Assembly: GCF_003458715.1 (NCBI RefSeq)
Contig: NZ_QRVI01000004.1
Location: 1-64,000, forward strand
Length of the DNA: 64,000 nucleotides
Source of the DNA: Eubacterium sp. AF22-8LB
GTDB lineage: Bacteria > Bacillota_I > Bacilli_A > Erysipelotrichales > Erysipelotrichaceae
Reading direction: 5' to 3'
The notes under the pieces are model-generated. The model did not search any database. It saw only the letters and a program-made list of their open reading frames with translations, and was not told the DNA's origin. How positions within the stretch are numbered: the first letter of the stretch is position 1; each line of letters opens with the position of its first letter. Below, piece after piece: positions 9,343 to 18,269 of the stretch. Both the position numbers and the translations under genes were made by a program.

Positions 9343-10287
9343 ATGATAAAACTAGAAAGATATAGTGAAGAGAAAATCGAACTTTGGAATCAATTCAATA
9401 AACAGAGTAAAAATTATTTGTTTATGTTTGATAGAAATTATATGGATTATCATAAGGATAGATTTAAAGACCATTCATTAATGTTTTATGACGATGATAA
9501 GTTAATAGCACTATTACCTATGAGTGAACATGGAGATGAACTGATTTCGCATGGTGGTTTAACATATGGTGGATTTATAACAGATTCAAAAATGAAACAA
9601 CATACTTTAATGGATTGTTTTGAAGAGCTGATCAAATATTGCAAAGAAAATGATTTTAAAAATATTAGATATAAATGTATTCCTCATATTTACCATAATC
9701 AACCAGCTGAAGAAGATAGATTTGCACTATTTGCTAATGGAGCAAATTTAGATACAGTTGACGTTTCAACTTATGTTAATTTAGAATCGCCTCTTAAAAT
9801 GCCAAAAGGTAGAAAAGCACAAATTTCAAGAGCAAAGAGAGAAGGCGTGATAGTTGAAGAATTAACAGGATTAGAAGATTTCAAAAAATTTATTGATCTT
9901 GAAAATGAAGTACTTACAGAACGTCATGATGTTAAAGCTGTACATACTGGAGAAGAATTAAAACTTTTACATGACAGATTTCCAGAAAATATACATTTGT
10001 TCGCAAGTATAAAAGATAATAAATTGATTGCTGGAACTGTAGTATATGAGTATGATCACGTTGTTCATACTCAGTATATGGCAGCTAACGATGAAGCAAG
10101 ACAAATAGGAGCATTAGATTTAGCTATATCAACTGTTCTTAATAAATATAGAGAAACAAAAAAATGGTTAGACTTTGGTATTTCCACTGAACATGGAAAA
10201 ATTTATTTGAATGAGGGACTTTGTGCTCAAAAAGAAGGATTTGGTGGCCGTACTGGAGTATATGAAATTTGGGAGTTAAATTTATGA
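9343..10287 (+). CDS. FemAB-like GNAT-fold acyltransferase, probable amino-sugar N-acyltransferase
   Basis: A 314-aa protein of the FemAB-related double-GNAT type: HGGLTYGGFITD in the first half, then KGRKAQISRAKREGV, LFASIKDNKLIAGTVVYEYDH and a closing FGISTEHGKIYLNEGL. Its position directly after the ketoisomerase and aminotransferase makes it the best candidate to acylate the 3-amino group. A classical hexapeptide-repeat acetyltransferase (FdtC/QdtC) is absent. ATG 9343 is preferred over TTG 9340 because GAGGG at 9331-9335 is better spaced. The acyl group, and whether the donor is acyl-CoA or aminoacyl-tRNA, are unknown. Confidence 0.72.
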   Translation: MIKLERYSEEKIELWNQFNKQSKNYLFMFDRNYMDYHKDRFKDHSLMFYDDDKLIALLPMSEHGDELISHGGLTYGGFITDSKMKQHTLMDCFEELIKYCKENDFKNIRYKCIPHIYHNQPAEEDRFALFANGANLDTVDVSTYVNLESPLKMPKGRKAQISRAKREGVIVEELTGLEDFKKFIDLENEVLTERHDVKAVHTGEELKLLHDRFPENIHLFASIKDNKLIAGTVVYEYDHVVHTQYMAANDEARQIGALDLAISTVLNKYRETKKWLDFGISTEHGKIYLNEGLCAQKEGFGGRTGVYEIWELNL

Positions 10288-11297
10288 AAGTGTCATTTTT
10301 AGTGACCTATTATAACCAAAAAGAATACGTAAAACAAAGCATGGATAGTATTCTTGCAATCAACAAGCCATGTGAATGGGAAATACTTGTAGGTGATGAT
10401 GGATCAACAGATGGTACTATAGATGAAATTAATGAATATGTAAAACAATATCCGGATAACATAAAATTATATATTATGCCTAGAGAAGTGGACATAAAGT
10501 ATGATTCAATCAAGCGTGCTAGTGCTAATAGACTGAATGTTTTACAACATTCAACAGGAGATATTTATTGTACACTTGATGGTGATGATTATTTTTGTGA
10601 TACAGAGTTTATAAAAGAAGCTATAACAGTTTTTGAATGTGATAGTAGTATCTCTATAGTTGCATTTGGTTTTAAATATTTTGGAAATGTAAAATATGAA
10701 AAAGAAATTACTTTACCTGCTTCTATAAATAATAAGCAAGTTGATAAAAGCTATTACTTAAAGAAGCTTTATTTGCCTGCTGGTGGTTGTGTTCATAAGA
10801 AATGCTTTGATAATGATAGAATTGAATATATAAAAAAACTAGGGTATTTTGATGATAATAATATTGTCGTTAATAGTTTAAATTATGGTGAAATGTTTGC
10901 TATTAATCGTCCTATTTATGCATATCGTCAAACAGTTCGGAGTGTTTATAATAGTATGAACAAACTAGAACAAGCTGTTCTAAACGTACAAGGAATGGAT
11001 ATTGATTTAAGATTGTTAGATGTAACATTGAGGAAATTGATAATACAAAGGTATTCTTCATCATTAATAACAATGTATGTGTGGAGAAAGAAAATTAAAG
11101 ATACTTTAGGTTATGATAAATGCCAAAAATATATAGAAGGTTGCAAACATTTAGAGTCATCTTATTGTTTAGATATAATCAATTACGATAATTTAGATAC
11201 AAGAAGAAAAAAAGAAATCCGAAGGATTTTATATTTAAAAAAAATATATACATTTAAAGAATTTCTGAAATATCTTAAGGAAGAGGTTGTTAAATGA
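10284..11297 (+). CDS. Glycosyltransferase family 2
   Basis: A GT-A glycosyltransferase of about 337 aa. Motifs: FLVTYYNQKEYVKQSMDSI, ILVGDDGSTDGT and the metal-site block CTLDGDDYFCDTEF, followed by a long C-terminal region rich in lysine and aromatic residues. An upstream TTG (10269) is possible, but ATG 10284 overlaps the previous stop as ATGA and has GGGAG at 10271-10275, so it is chosen. It lies between the amino-sugar acyltransferase and the flippase and may transfer the modified amino sugar; this is inference from order only. Confidence 0.8.
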   Translation: MKVSFLVTYYNQKEYVKQSMDSILAINKPCEWEILVGDDGSTDGTIDEINEYVKQYPDNIKLYIMPREVDIKYDSIKRASANRLNVLQHSTGDIYCTLDGDDYFCDTEFIKEAITVFECDSSISIVAFGFKYFGNVKYEKEITLPASINNKQVDKSYYLKKLYLPAGGCVHKKCFDNDRIEYIKKLGYFDDNNIVVNSLNYGEMFAINRPIYAYRQTVRSVYNSMNKLEQAVLNVQGMDIDLRLLDVTLRKLIIQRYSSSLITMYVWRKKIKDTLGYDKCQKYIEGCKHLESSYCLDIINYDNLDTRRKKEIRRILYLKKIYTFKEFLKYLKEEVVK

Positions 11298-12799
11298 AAA
11301 AACAGATAACAGGTGGTATTATTTTATCATTTTTTTCACAAATTATTGGTATTATTGTAGGATTAGTATATACACCTGTCATGATTAAATCATTAGGACA
11401 AAACGAGTATGGATTATATCAATTAGTTTTGTCAGTTATAAATTATCTAAATTTGATGAATTTAGGTTTTAATGGTGCATATATTAGATACTATGTTATA
11501 GCAAGAACGAAAGGTGATGATAACGAAGTTGCGAATGTAAATGGAATGTTTATGAGAGTGTTTTTAGTCATTGCTTGTTTGTGTTTATTTGCTGGTATTG
11601 TTTTATTATTCAACATTAATATATTAGGAAATCAATTAACAACGACCGATTATGTAATTGCTAGAAAATTATTGATTATAATGGTAATTAATCTGGCTAT
11701 TTCGTTTCCAAATAGTTTATATGTTGCTTTTATGTCAGCAAATGAAAGATTTGTTTATCAAAAAGCGATAGTTATTCTCTTAAATATTGCTATACCTATA
11801 CTTAATATACCGTTATTGCATATGGGATTTGGTTCAGTAGGTGTCGTTTCTGTTACTTTATTATTGACTGTTATAAGACTGATTCTTAATATGTGGTATT
11901 GTTATGTAAAATTAGAAATGAAGATAAATATCAAGTATTTTGATAATTTAATATTTAAAGAGTTATTGGGATATACTTTTTTTATTTTTTTAAGCGATAT
12001 TGTTGATCAATTAAATTCAAATGTTGATAAGTTTTTGCTTGGACGGATAATAGGTACCATTCCAGTTGCTGTTTATAGTGTTGGTTATAATTTAAAAAAT
12101 TATTACACTACAGTATCGTGGATTGTTCCAGAAATGTATGTTCCTAAAGCTAATAGATTAGTTATTAGTAATTCGGACAGTGAGGATTTAACCGACGTTT
12201 TTACCAAAGTAGGAAAAATAAATAATTATTTAATGCTTTTGGTCTTATCTGGTTTTATTTTAATCGGTAGACAGTTTGTAAATCTATGGGTTGGTAATGA
12301 ATATGACATTTCATATTTTGCTGCTTTAATTTTGATGTTAGCTGGATATATACCAGCTATTCAAACGTTAGGAGTAAATATACAGAATGCAAAAAATATG
12401 CATAAGATGCGATCAATAGTTTATTTTTTAATTGCTTGCTTAAATGTCTTGATTAGCATTGTATTAATTAATAAATGGGGTGTTGTGGGGACTTGTTTAG
12501 GAACACTATTTGCAACTTTAATTGGTCATGGATTCTTTATGAATTGGTATTATCATAAAAGGATAGGGTTAAATGTTATTTATTTTTGGAAGGAAATGTT
12601 AAAATGGATAGTGCCAGTTGTTATTATGACATTTATCGGATATGTATTATTACAAAATATTATTATAAATAATTGGTTTAAATTGATTTCTATTGCTTGT
12701 ATTTATGGATTAATTTATATAATTGTTTTGTTCATTGTTGAATTGGATTATTCGCAAAAAAGTATAGTAATGTCTAAGTTAAAAGCAATTATAAAGTAG
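11294..12799 (+). CDS. wzx: Wzx-type oligosaccharide flippase (MATE/MOP superfamily)
   Basis: A 501-aa membrane protein with the 12-14 hydrophobic helices of the polysaccharide-transport family. It begins ITGGIILSFFSQIIGIIVG and has SLGQNEYGLYQLVLS, the standard N-terminal signature, and a mid-protein VYSVGYNLKN. It is expected to flip undecaprenyl-linked repeat units across the membrane for the polymerase encoded at 5571. Its ATG overlaps the preceding stop by 4 nt (ATGA), so translation is coupled. Length is typical. Confidence 0.87.
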   Translation: MKKQITGGIILSFFSQIIGIIVGLVYTPVMIKSLGQNEYGLYQLVLSVINYLNLMNLGFNGAYIRYYVIARTKGDDNEVANVNGMFMRVFLVIACLCLFAGIVLLFNINILGNQLTTTDYVIARKLLIIMVINLAISFPNSLYVAFMSANERFVYQKAIVILLNIAIPILNIPLLHMGFGSVGVVSVTLLLTVIRLILNMWYCYVKLEMKINIKYFDNLIFKELLGYTFFIFLSDIVDQLNSNVDKFLLGRIIGTIPVAVYSVGYNLKNYYTTVSWIVPEMYVPKANRLVISNSDSEDLTDVFTKVGKINNYLMLLVLSGFILIGRQFVNLWVGNEYDISYFAALILMLAGYIPAIQTLGVNIQNAKNMHKMRSIVYFLIACLNVLISIVLINKWGVVGTCLGTLFATLIGHGFFMNWYYHKRIGLNVIYFWKEMLKWIVPVVIMTFIGYVLLQNIIINNWFKLISIACIYGLIYIIVLFIVELDYSQKSIVMSKLKAIIK

Positions 12800-12811
12800 G
12801 TGTATAATATT

Positions 12812-14137
12812 ATGAAAAGTATTAGAAGGATAAAAAATTTAATAAAACGGTTACCGGGAATTAATAAACTAGTTCAAAAGAATTTATTATTAGAGAAAGA
12901 ATCTTATTATTCTAAACATAATGCAGTAAGAATTGGACAACAAGCCGTAGATTATAAGCTTCAGCTTAAATTAATAAAACATGAAAAAATTAATGTTGTT
13001 TTTATTTGTCATAGACCGGCTGTTTGGGATTCATTAAAGAATGTTTATAACGCTTTAAATAATGATAATGATTTTAATGTATTTATTATTGCAATACCTA
13101 ATAAAAAAGAATTACCTAAAAAAGGATTGAATCATGAGATATATGAATCAGAAGGTGCTGAACAATTTTGGGCAGGATATAATTGTATTAATGGATATAA
13201 TTATGAAACTAAGGAATGGTATGATATAAGACAGTTAAGTCCAGATTATGTTTTTTATCAACAGCCTTACAATGACACTCGTTGTGAATCGTATAAGAGT
13301 TGGAATGTAGGAACATATGCAAAGATTTGCTACGTACCATACGCATTTGATTTTATCGGAAATGGTGTTTTAGAAGAAACATCTCCTGAAGATTTTATGA
13401 CAGATGTTAGTTTTTATTTTACACAAAATGATGTTGATGATAAGATGATAAATAATATTTTAGTGAATTATTCTGCAACAAATGTTAAAACTATTATTTC
13501 AGGATTTCCTAGATATGATGATATTGATGATTATAAAAATAAAGAAAGTAAGTCTTGGCTTTTTTCTAAAAAAAATCAATATAGAGTGATGTGGACTCCT
13601 AGATGGTGTACAAATGAAGGTAATTGTAGTTTCTTTGATTATAAAGATTTATTGGTAAAATTTGCGCAAAAGCACACAGATATTGCTTTGCTGTTTAGAC
13701 CACATCCACAAGCGTTTTTAAACTGGAATAGAACAGGAGAATTAACAGAAAAAGAGGCGCAAGTATATAAGTCTTTATATCATCAATCCTCAAATATGAG
13801 TATTGATGATAAAAAAACGTATTTTGATACAATTTTTAGTTCAGATTGTCTTATTTCTGATACATCTAGTTTTATAGCAGACTACTTTATGACAGGAAAG
13901 CCTATTATCTACTGTCATAAAGTTGATATGTTTAATGAACTATCTAAAAAAATGTCCGAAGGTTTTTATTGGGTTAATAATTGGAATGAGCTTGAGGAAA
14001 TCTTAAATAATTTGAGAAACGGTATTGATGATTTAAAAGAAAAACGGTTAGAAATTTTAAATGATTTGAAAAGTTATAATGGAGGATCTGCTCAAATAAT
14101 TCTTAACACTTTAAAACAAGATGCAAAAAAACATTAA
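12812..14137 (+). CDS. CDP-glycerol/CDP-alditol phosphotransferase family (TagB/TagF-like)
   Basis: An enzyme of about 441 aa related to teichoic-acid polymerases that move an alditol-phosphate from a CDP donor to a lipid-linked glycan. It shows GFPRYDD, MWTPRW, the conserved LLFRPHPQ histidine block, and the nucleotide-binding DCLISDTSSFIADYFMTGKPIIY. The N terminus has basic and amphipathic segments suited to membrane association. ATG 12812 is preferred to GTG 12800 because AGGTG at 12798-12802 is suitably spaced. The next two genes look able to make a CDP-alditol, so this is probably the transferase that puts a phospho-alditol into the polymer. Confidence 0.83.
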   Translation: MKSIRRIKNLIKRLPGINKLVQKNLLLEKESYYSKHNAVRIGQQAVDYKLQLKLIKHEKINVVFICHRPAVWDSLKNVYNALNNDNDFNVFIIAIPNKKELPKKGLNHEIYESEGAEQFWAGYNCINGYNYETKEWYDIRQLSPDYVFYQQPYNDTRCESYKSWNVGTYAKICYVPYAFDFIGNGVLEETSPEDFMTDVSFYFTQNDVDDKMINNILVNYSATNVKTIISGFPRYDDIDDYKNKESKSWLFSKKNQYRVMWTPRWCTNEGNCSFFDYKDLLVKFAQKHTDIALLFRPHPQAFLNWNRTGELTEKEAQVYKSLYHQSSNMSIDDKKTYFDTIFSSDCLISDTSSFIADYFMTGKPIIYCHKVDMFNELSKKMSEGFYWVNNWNELEEILNNLRNGIDDLKEKRLEILNDLKSYNGGSAQIILNTLKQDAKKH

Positions 14138-14171
14138 AATTATAACGAAAAATTTAGGAGGAAATATTAAT

Positions 14172-14894
14172 ATGAATATTGCAATCATTATCGCAGGTGG
14201 AATAGGATCTAGAATGGGACAAGATTTACCAAAACAATTTATTAATGTGTACGATAAACCAATTTTAATTTACACTTTAGAAAGTTTTCAAAAACATCCA
14301 CAAATCGATGCTATTGAATTGGTATGTATTGATGGATGGCATGATATAGTTTGGGCATATGCTAAACAATTTAATATAACAAAACTGAAATGGATTGTTT
14401 CTGGAGGTAATTCAGGTCAAGAATCAATTCGAAATGGTGTATATGGGCTAGAAGGAAAAGTAAATCCAGATGATAATATAATTATACATGATGGAATTAG
14501 ACCACTAGTTGAGCCATCTGTATTGTCTGATGTCATTAGCAAATGTTCTAAATATGGTAATGCCGTTACATCTATGCCATATAATGAACAAATTTTTGTG
14601 ATTGACGAAAATGATAATACTACAACAAGTCAATATATTCCCCGTGAGACTCTTAGAAGAGTATCAACACCTCAAGCATACAAATTTGAGTTATTAGATT
14701 CAAAGTATCATGAGGCTTTTGAAAAGAAAATAGGTATTTATGGATCCCATTATACTAATACAATGATGGTTGAACTTGGTGTAAAATTACATTTTGCAGC
14801 TGGTTCAGATAAAAATATAAAATTAACTACAAAAGATGATTTAGAAATGTTTAAAGCGTATTTAAAAGCAGACAAGGAAACGTGGTTAAAATAA
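14172..14894 (+). CDS. IspD/TarI-type cytidylyltransferase, probably CDP-alditol synthesis
   Basis: A 240-aa nucleotidyltransferase with IIIAGGIGSRMGQDLPKQF (CTP-binding loop), IIHDGIRPLV and RRVSTPQAYKFELL. The fold is shared by IspD (isoprenoid synthesis) and TarI/Bcs1-type enzymes that activate ribitol-5-phosphate and similar alditol phosphates with CTP. ATG 14172 is chosen because AGGAGG at 14156-14161 stands 10 nt upstream. Location between a TagF-like transferase and an SDR favours an alditol role, as in the pneumococcal abp1/abp2 and mnp1/mnp2 capsule gene pairs. That comparison is from memory, and IspD activity is not excluded. Confidence 0.82.
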   Translation: MNIAIIIAGGIGSRMGQDLPKQFINVYDKPILIYTLESFQKHPQIDAIELVCIDGWHDIVWAYAKQFNITKLKWIVSGGNSGQESIRNGVYGLEGKVNPDDNIIIHDGIRPLVEPSVLSDVISKCSKYGNAVTSMPYNEQIFVIDENDNTTTSQYIPRETLRRVSTPQAYKFELLDSKYHEAFEKKIGIYGSHYTNTMMVELGVKLHFAAGSDKNIKLTTKDDLEMFKAYLKADKETWLK

Positions 14895-14910
14895 AAGGAG
14901 AATTATTCTT

Positions 14911-15969
14911 ATGAAAGTATATGAAAATCCACAATACCAAGAAGATGTTAAATATGTTGCAAATTTAGATCTTCCTTGGGATAAGTTAAAAAACAAATCT
15001 ATTATGATATCAGGAGCAACTGGGTTAATAGGAAGTATGTTAATTGATGTTATAATGATGAAAAATCTCAAAGGCTTAAATTGTATCGTATATGCACTTG
15101 GAAGAAGCAAAACAAAAATGTTTAATAGATTCGAATATTGTTTTGATAATTCTTATTTTAACTTTATTGAATATGATGTTAATAAGAAATTAGAAATGAA
15201 TAGTAATTTAAAAATTGACTATATTTTACACCTTGCAAGTAATACACATCCGATGCAATATGCAACAGATCCTATAGGGACTATAACTACAAATATTATA
15301 GGTGTGCAAAATCTATTGGATTTTGCTGTTGAGCATAAAGCTACTAGATTCGCTTTTGCATCATCAAATGAGATTTATGGTGAAAATCGTGGTGATGTTG
15401 AGAAGTTTGATGAAAAGTATTGTGGATATATAGATTGTAATACAACCAGAGCGGGTTATCCAGAAAGTAAGAGATGTGGGGAAGCTCTGTGTCAAGCATA
15501 TATTGCTCAGAAGGGATTAGATATTGTTATCCCTAGATTAACTAGAACTTATGGTCCTACTCTTTTAAAAACAGATACCAAAGCATTGTCTCAGTTTATT
15601 CATAAAGGCGTAGCAGCTGAAGATATTGTTTTAAAAAGTGAAGGCAATCAATATTACTCCTACTTATATGTCATGGATAGTGTATCTGGATTATTAACAG
15701 TTTTACTTAAGGGCAAATGTGGAGAGGCATATAATATTGCAGATGAAGCTTCTGATGTTACATTGAAAGATTTAGCGACAATAATAGCTAATTATGTCGA
15801 TAAAAATGTTATATTTGAACTCCCAGATGTTGTAGAGAGTGCTGGTTATAGTAAAGCTACAAAAGCACGTCTTGATTCGGCAAAATTAAATAAATTAGAA
15901 TGGAAAGCGCGATATGACATAAATACAGGTCTTAGAAGGACTATAGATATACTAAAACTTATTGATTAA
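14911..15969 (+). CDS. Extended SDR (NAD-dependent epimerase/dehydratase), probable alditol-pathway reductase
   Basis: A 352-aa short-chain dehydrogenase with the NAD motif SGATGLIGS near residues 33-41, the Ser block FAFASSNEIYG and the catalytic YPESK (Y-x3-K), all intact. It lies 16 nt after the cytidylyltransferase. In streptococcal capsule loci such pairs make CDP-arabinitol or CDP-mannitol, the SDR acting as reductase. By analogy it may reduce a keto or aldose intermediate here, but a sugar-nucleotide epimerase role is equally compatible with the fold. It is the last gene before a 106-bp gap and the chain-length control genes. Confidence 0.8.
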   Translation: MKVYENPQYQEDVKYVANLDLPWDKLKNKSIMISGATGLIGSMLIDVIMMKNLKGLNCIVYALGRSKTKMFNRFEYCFDNSYFNFIEYDVNKKLEMNSNLKIDYILHLASNTHPMQYATDPIGTITTNIIGVQNLLDFAVEHKATRFAFASSNEIYGENRGDVEKFDEKYCGYIDCNTTRAGYPESKRCGEALCQAYIAQKGLDIVIPRLTRTYGPTLLKTDTKALSQFIHKGVAAEDIVLKSEGNQYYSYLYVMDSVSGLLTVLLKGKCGEAYNIADEASDVTLKDLATIIANYVDKNVIFELPDVVESAGYSKATKARLDSAKLNKLEWKARYDINTGLRRTIDILKLID

Positions 15970-16075
15970 ATATATAAAAAAGTATCAAGAAAATTATGTA
16001 ACAAGATTTTAAGTTAATTAACTGAAATGATGGTAAGTTGAATTTCACCATTATGTTGTATAAAGGAAGGATTTT

Positions 16076-16771
16076 ATGGATTATAAAATAGAGAAAGATA
16101 TTAATTTAGACGAAGAAACAATTGATTTAACTGAGTTATTTCGTTCGGTTTTAAAACATATTAAGTTGATTATTGTTTTATGTATATTGTTTGGTGTTGG
16201 TGGTTTCTTTGGAACAAAGTTATTGATTGCTCCAACGTATACGGCTAGTACATCAATTTATTTAACGCCACAGATTAGTGAAAGTGGATCTTTGGATTAT
16301 AATTCACAGATGGCGAATAGTAAATTGGTTACGAATGCGGTGAATTTATTAACGCAGAATAACATTATGTCTGAGGTAGCTAAAGATGTTGGATTAGAGA
16401 GTGCAGATAGTGTTAAAAAGCTTGTTAGTGTTAGTAATGAGTCTAATACAGAGATAATTACAATTTCAGCAACAACGACAGATCCTAAGTTATCTAAAGA
16501 TATCGCGAATGATACAGTAAGTACGTTTATTCGTACAATGCAGAAGAATTTGAATGTTCGTAATATTGAAGTAGTTGACAAGGCGAAATTGTCTTATGTT
16601 CCTAGTGGTCCTAATGTAAAAAAGAATACTATGATGTCTGGGGTACTTGGATTAGTCATAGGTGTTGGTTATGCAGTGATGAAGTTCTTATTGGATAATC
16701 GTTTACGTACTAAGGAAGAGGCAGAAAAGTATTTGGGTATTCCAGTATTCTGCGAGATTCCTGAACTATAA
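16076..16771 (+). CDS. Wzz/CpsC-type polysaccharide co-polymerase
   Basis: A 231-aa membrane protein with two transmembrane helices (IKLIIVLCILFGVGGFFG near the N terminus and MMSGVLGLVIGVGYAVMKFL near the C terminus) around an extracellular domain. The proline/glycine approach to TM2 (SYVPSGPNVKKN) is standard for CpsC/YveK. It sets polymer length and activates the cognate tyrosine kinase at the membrane. Its stop codon overlaps the next gene's ATG by one base. A second copy is at 20296. Confidence 0.88.
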   Translation: MDYKIEKDINLDEETIDLTELFRSVLKHIKLIIVLCILFGVGGFFGTKLLIAPTYTASTSIYLTPQISESGSLDYNSQMANSKLVTNAVNLLTQNNIMSEVAKDVGLESADSVKKLVSVSNESNTEIITISATTTDPKLSKDIANDTVSTFIRTMQKNLNVRNIEVVDKAKLSYVPSGPNVKKNTMMSGVLGLVIGVGYAVMKFLLDNRLRTKEEAEKYLGIPVFCEIPEL

Positions 16772-17547
16772 TGGCTAAGTATATTGATTTGCATTCTCAT
16801 ATTGCTTGGGGTATTGATGATGGTATGCCTTCAATTGAGGATGCAGTAAGTTCATTAGAGAATGCTAAGAAGGATGGTATTGTAGGTATTTGTAGTACGC
16901 CACATTTTATTCCTGGTCAATTAGATGTTCATATCTATAATGAAATGGTAACTCGTCAATTGGAATTAAGAAAGATGAGTCCTATCCCTATTTATTTTGG
17001 TGGGGAAGTTATGATGAATGGTGAATTCATTGAAGCTTTGGAATTAGATTTATATCCAACTTTAAATAGTTCACGTTATATGTTAGTAGAATATAATGTT
17101 CTTCGTGATATTCATTCGATTGATTATAGAGATGAATGTTTATATGAATTGAAGATGAAGGATTTTGTTCCAGTATTAGCTCATATTGAAAGATATTTCC
17201 ATGATGGATTAGATTATGACATCATTGATCATTGGGTAGATATGGGGTGTATTCTACAAATGAATCGTACTTCGATTCTTGGTGTAAATGGTAAGAAAAT
17301 ACAATCGAATGCATTAGAGTTATTAGATAACGGATATTGTGATGTAATATGCACTGATACACATAGAGCTAGTGGGAATCGAATTGAACAATTGAGTGAT
17401 GTGTATTCAGTTGTAGGTAAGCGTATTGGATTTGATAATGCGGATATCTTATTTTATGAGAATCCTAAGTTATTATTGAGTAATAAAGAGATATTAAATA
17501 TTGAGGTTGAAAAGAAAAAGAAACTGTTTGGTTTCTTTGGGAGATAG
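16771..17547 (+). CDS. CpsB/YwqE-type PHP-domain protein-tyrosine phosphatase
   Basis: A manganese-dependent phosphatase of 258 aa that dephosphorylates the tyrosine cluster of the BY-kinase encoded next. Metal ligands are visible in IDLHSHIAWGIDDG (HxH), CSTPHFIPG, LAHIERYFHDG and the C-terminal CTDTHRASGNR. It overlaps the co-polymerase gene by one base and the kinase starts 2 nt after its stop, so the three are one translational unit. This CpsB-CpsC-CpsD module is the usual phosphoregulator of Gram-positive capsule synthesis. Only one phosphatase is present for two kinase-like proteins. Confidence 0.9.
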   Translation: MAKYIDLHSHIAWGIDDGMPSIEDAVSSLENAKKDGIVGICSTPHFIPGQLDVHIYNEMVTRQLELRKMSPIPIYFGGEVMMNGEFIEALELDLYPTLNSSRYMLVEYNVLRDIHSIDYRDECLYELKMKDFVPVLAHIERYFHDGLDYDIIDHWVDMGCILQMNRTSILGVNGKKIQSNALELLDNGYCDVICTDTHRASGNRIEQLSDVYSVVGKRIGFDNADILFYENPKLLLSNKEILNIEVEKKKKLFGFFGR

Positions 17548-17549
17548 AA

Positions 17550-18269
17550 ATGGCAAGAAAGAAAAGAAATCAATTTGATGTGGATGAAATCTATCGTGGA
17601 TTACGTACAAATATTGAATTTAGTCAGATGGATGATGCGATTCAAGTAATCAACGTGGTTAGTACAATTCCGAATGAAGGTAAGAGTACTATAGCTTGTA
17701 ATTTAGCTCGTATTATGGCAGCTAAATATAAAAATGTATTATTAATCGATTGTGATTTAAGAAATGCTTCAGTTCATAAAACATTACAGATTTCAAATCG
17801 TTCTGGATTAACGAATATTATTTCAGAATTTAGAGAGGGCGTAAGTATTCAATCCTATGAAGGCGTACAAAATGTACAATTTGATGGAGGATATGCACTA
17901 TCTGTCATTACTGCAGGTCATAGAGTTCCAAATCCAAGTGAAGTATTGGGTTCAAAAAGATTAGCTAAATTCTTGGATCAAGCACGTCAAGAATTTGGAT
18001 ATATTATTATAGACTGTCCACCAATGGCAGTCGCATCTGATGCTATTCCATTATGTAACGTAAGTGATGGAGTTTTATATGTAGTTGATTCAAAATCTTC
18101 TGATAAACGTAAAGTAAAAGCAGCCATAAATGACGTAGAAAGAAATGGTGGTCATGTCATGGGGGTTGTATTAAACAAAGTAGAATCAGCAAGTGACAGT
18201 AATTATGGCTATGGCTACGGATATGGGTATGGAGGAGAAGACAATGGTAAAAAGAAGAAAAAGAAATAG
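17550..18269 (+). CDS. Bacterial tyrosine kinase, CpsD/YwqD type
   Basis: A 239-aa cytoplasmic BY-kinase that autophosphorylates on C-terminal tyrosines and controls chain length with its membrane partner encoded at 16076. Walker A is intact (STIPNEGKST, K45), Walker A' is VLLIDCDL and Walker B is YIIIDCPP. The C terminus has four tyrosines alternating with glycine (YGYGYGYGYGG) followed by a lysine tail, the expected phosphorylation cluster. Its last 26 bases overlap the lipoprotein gene. Compare the homologue at 20959, which lacks both the Walker lysine and the tyrosine tail. Confidence 0.92.
   Translation: MARKKRNQFDVDEIYRGLRTNIEFSQMDDAIQVINVVSTIPNEGKSTIACNLARIMAAKYKNVLLIDCDLRNASVHKTLQISNRSGLTNIISEFREGVSIQSYEGVQNVQFDGGYALSVITAGHRVPNPSEVLGSKRLAKFLDQARQEFGYIIIDCPPMAVASDAIPLCNVSDGVLYVVDSKSSDKRKVKAAINDVERNGGHVMGVVLNKVESASDSNYGYGYGYGYGGEDNGKKKKKK

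Noticed and set aside
16000..16075. Promoter or terminator before the first Wzz gene
   Set aside because: There is an ATGATGGT/ACCATTAT inverted repeat but no T-run and no convincing -35/-10 pair, so the operon boundary is left open.
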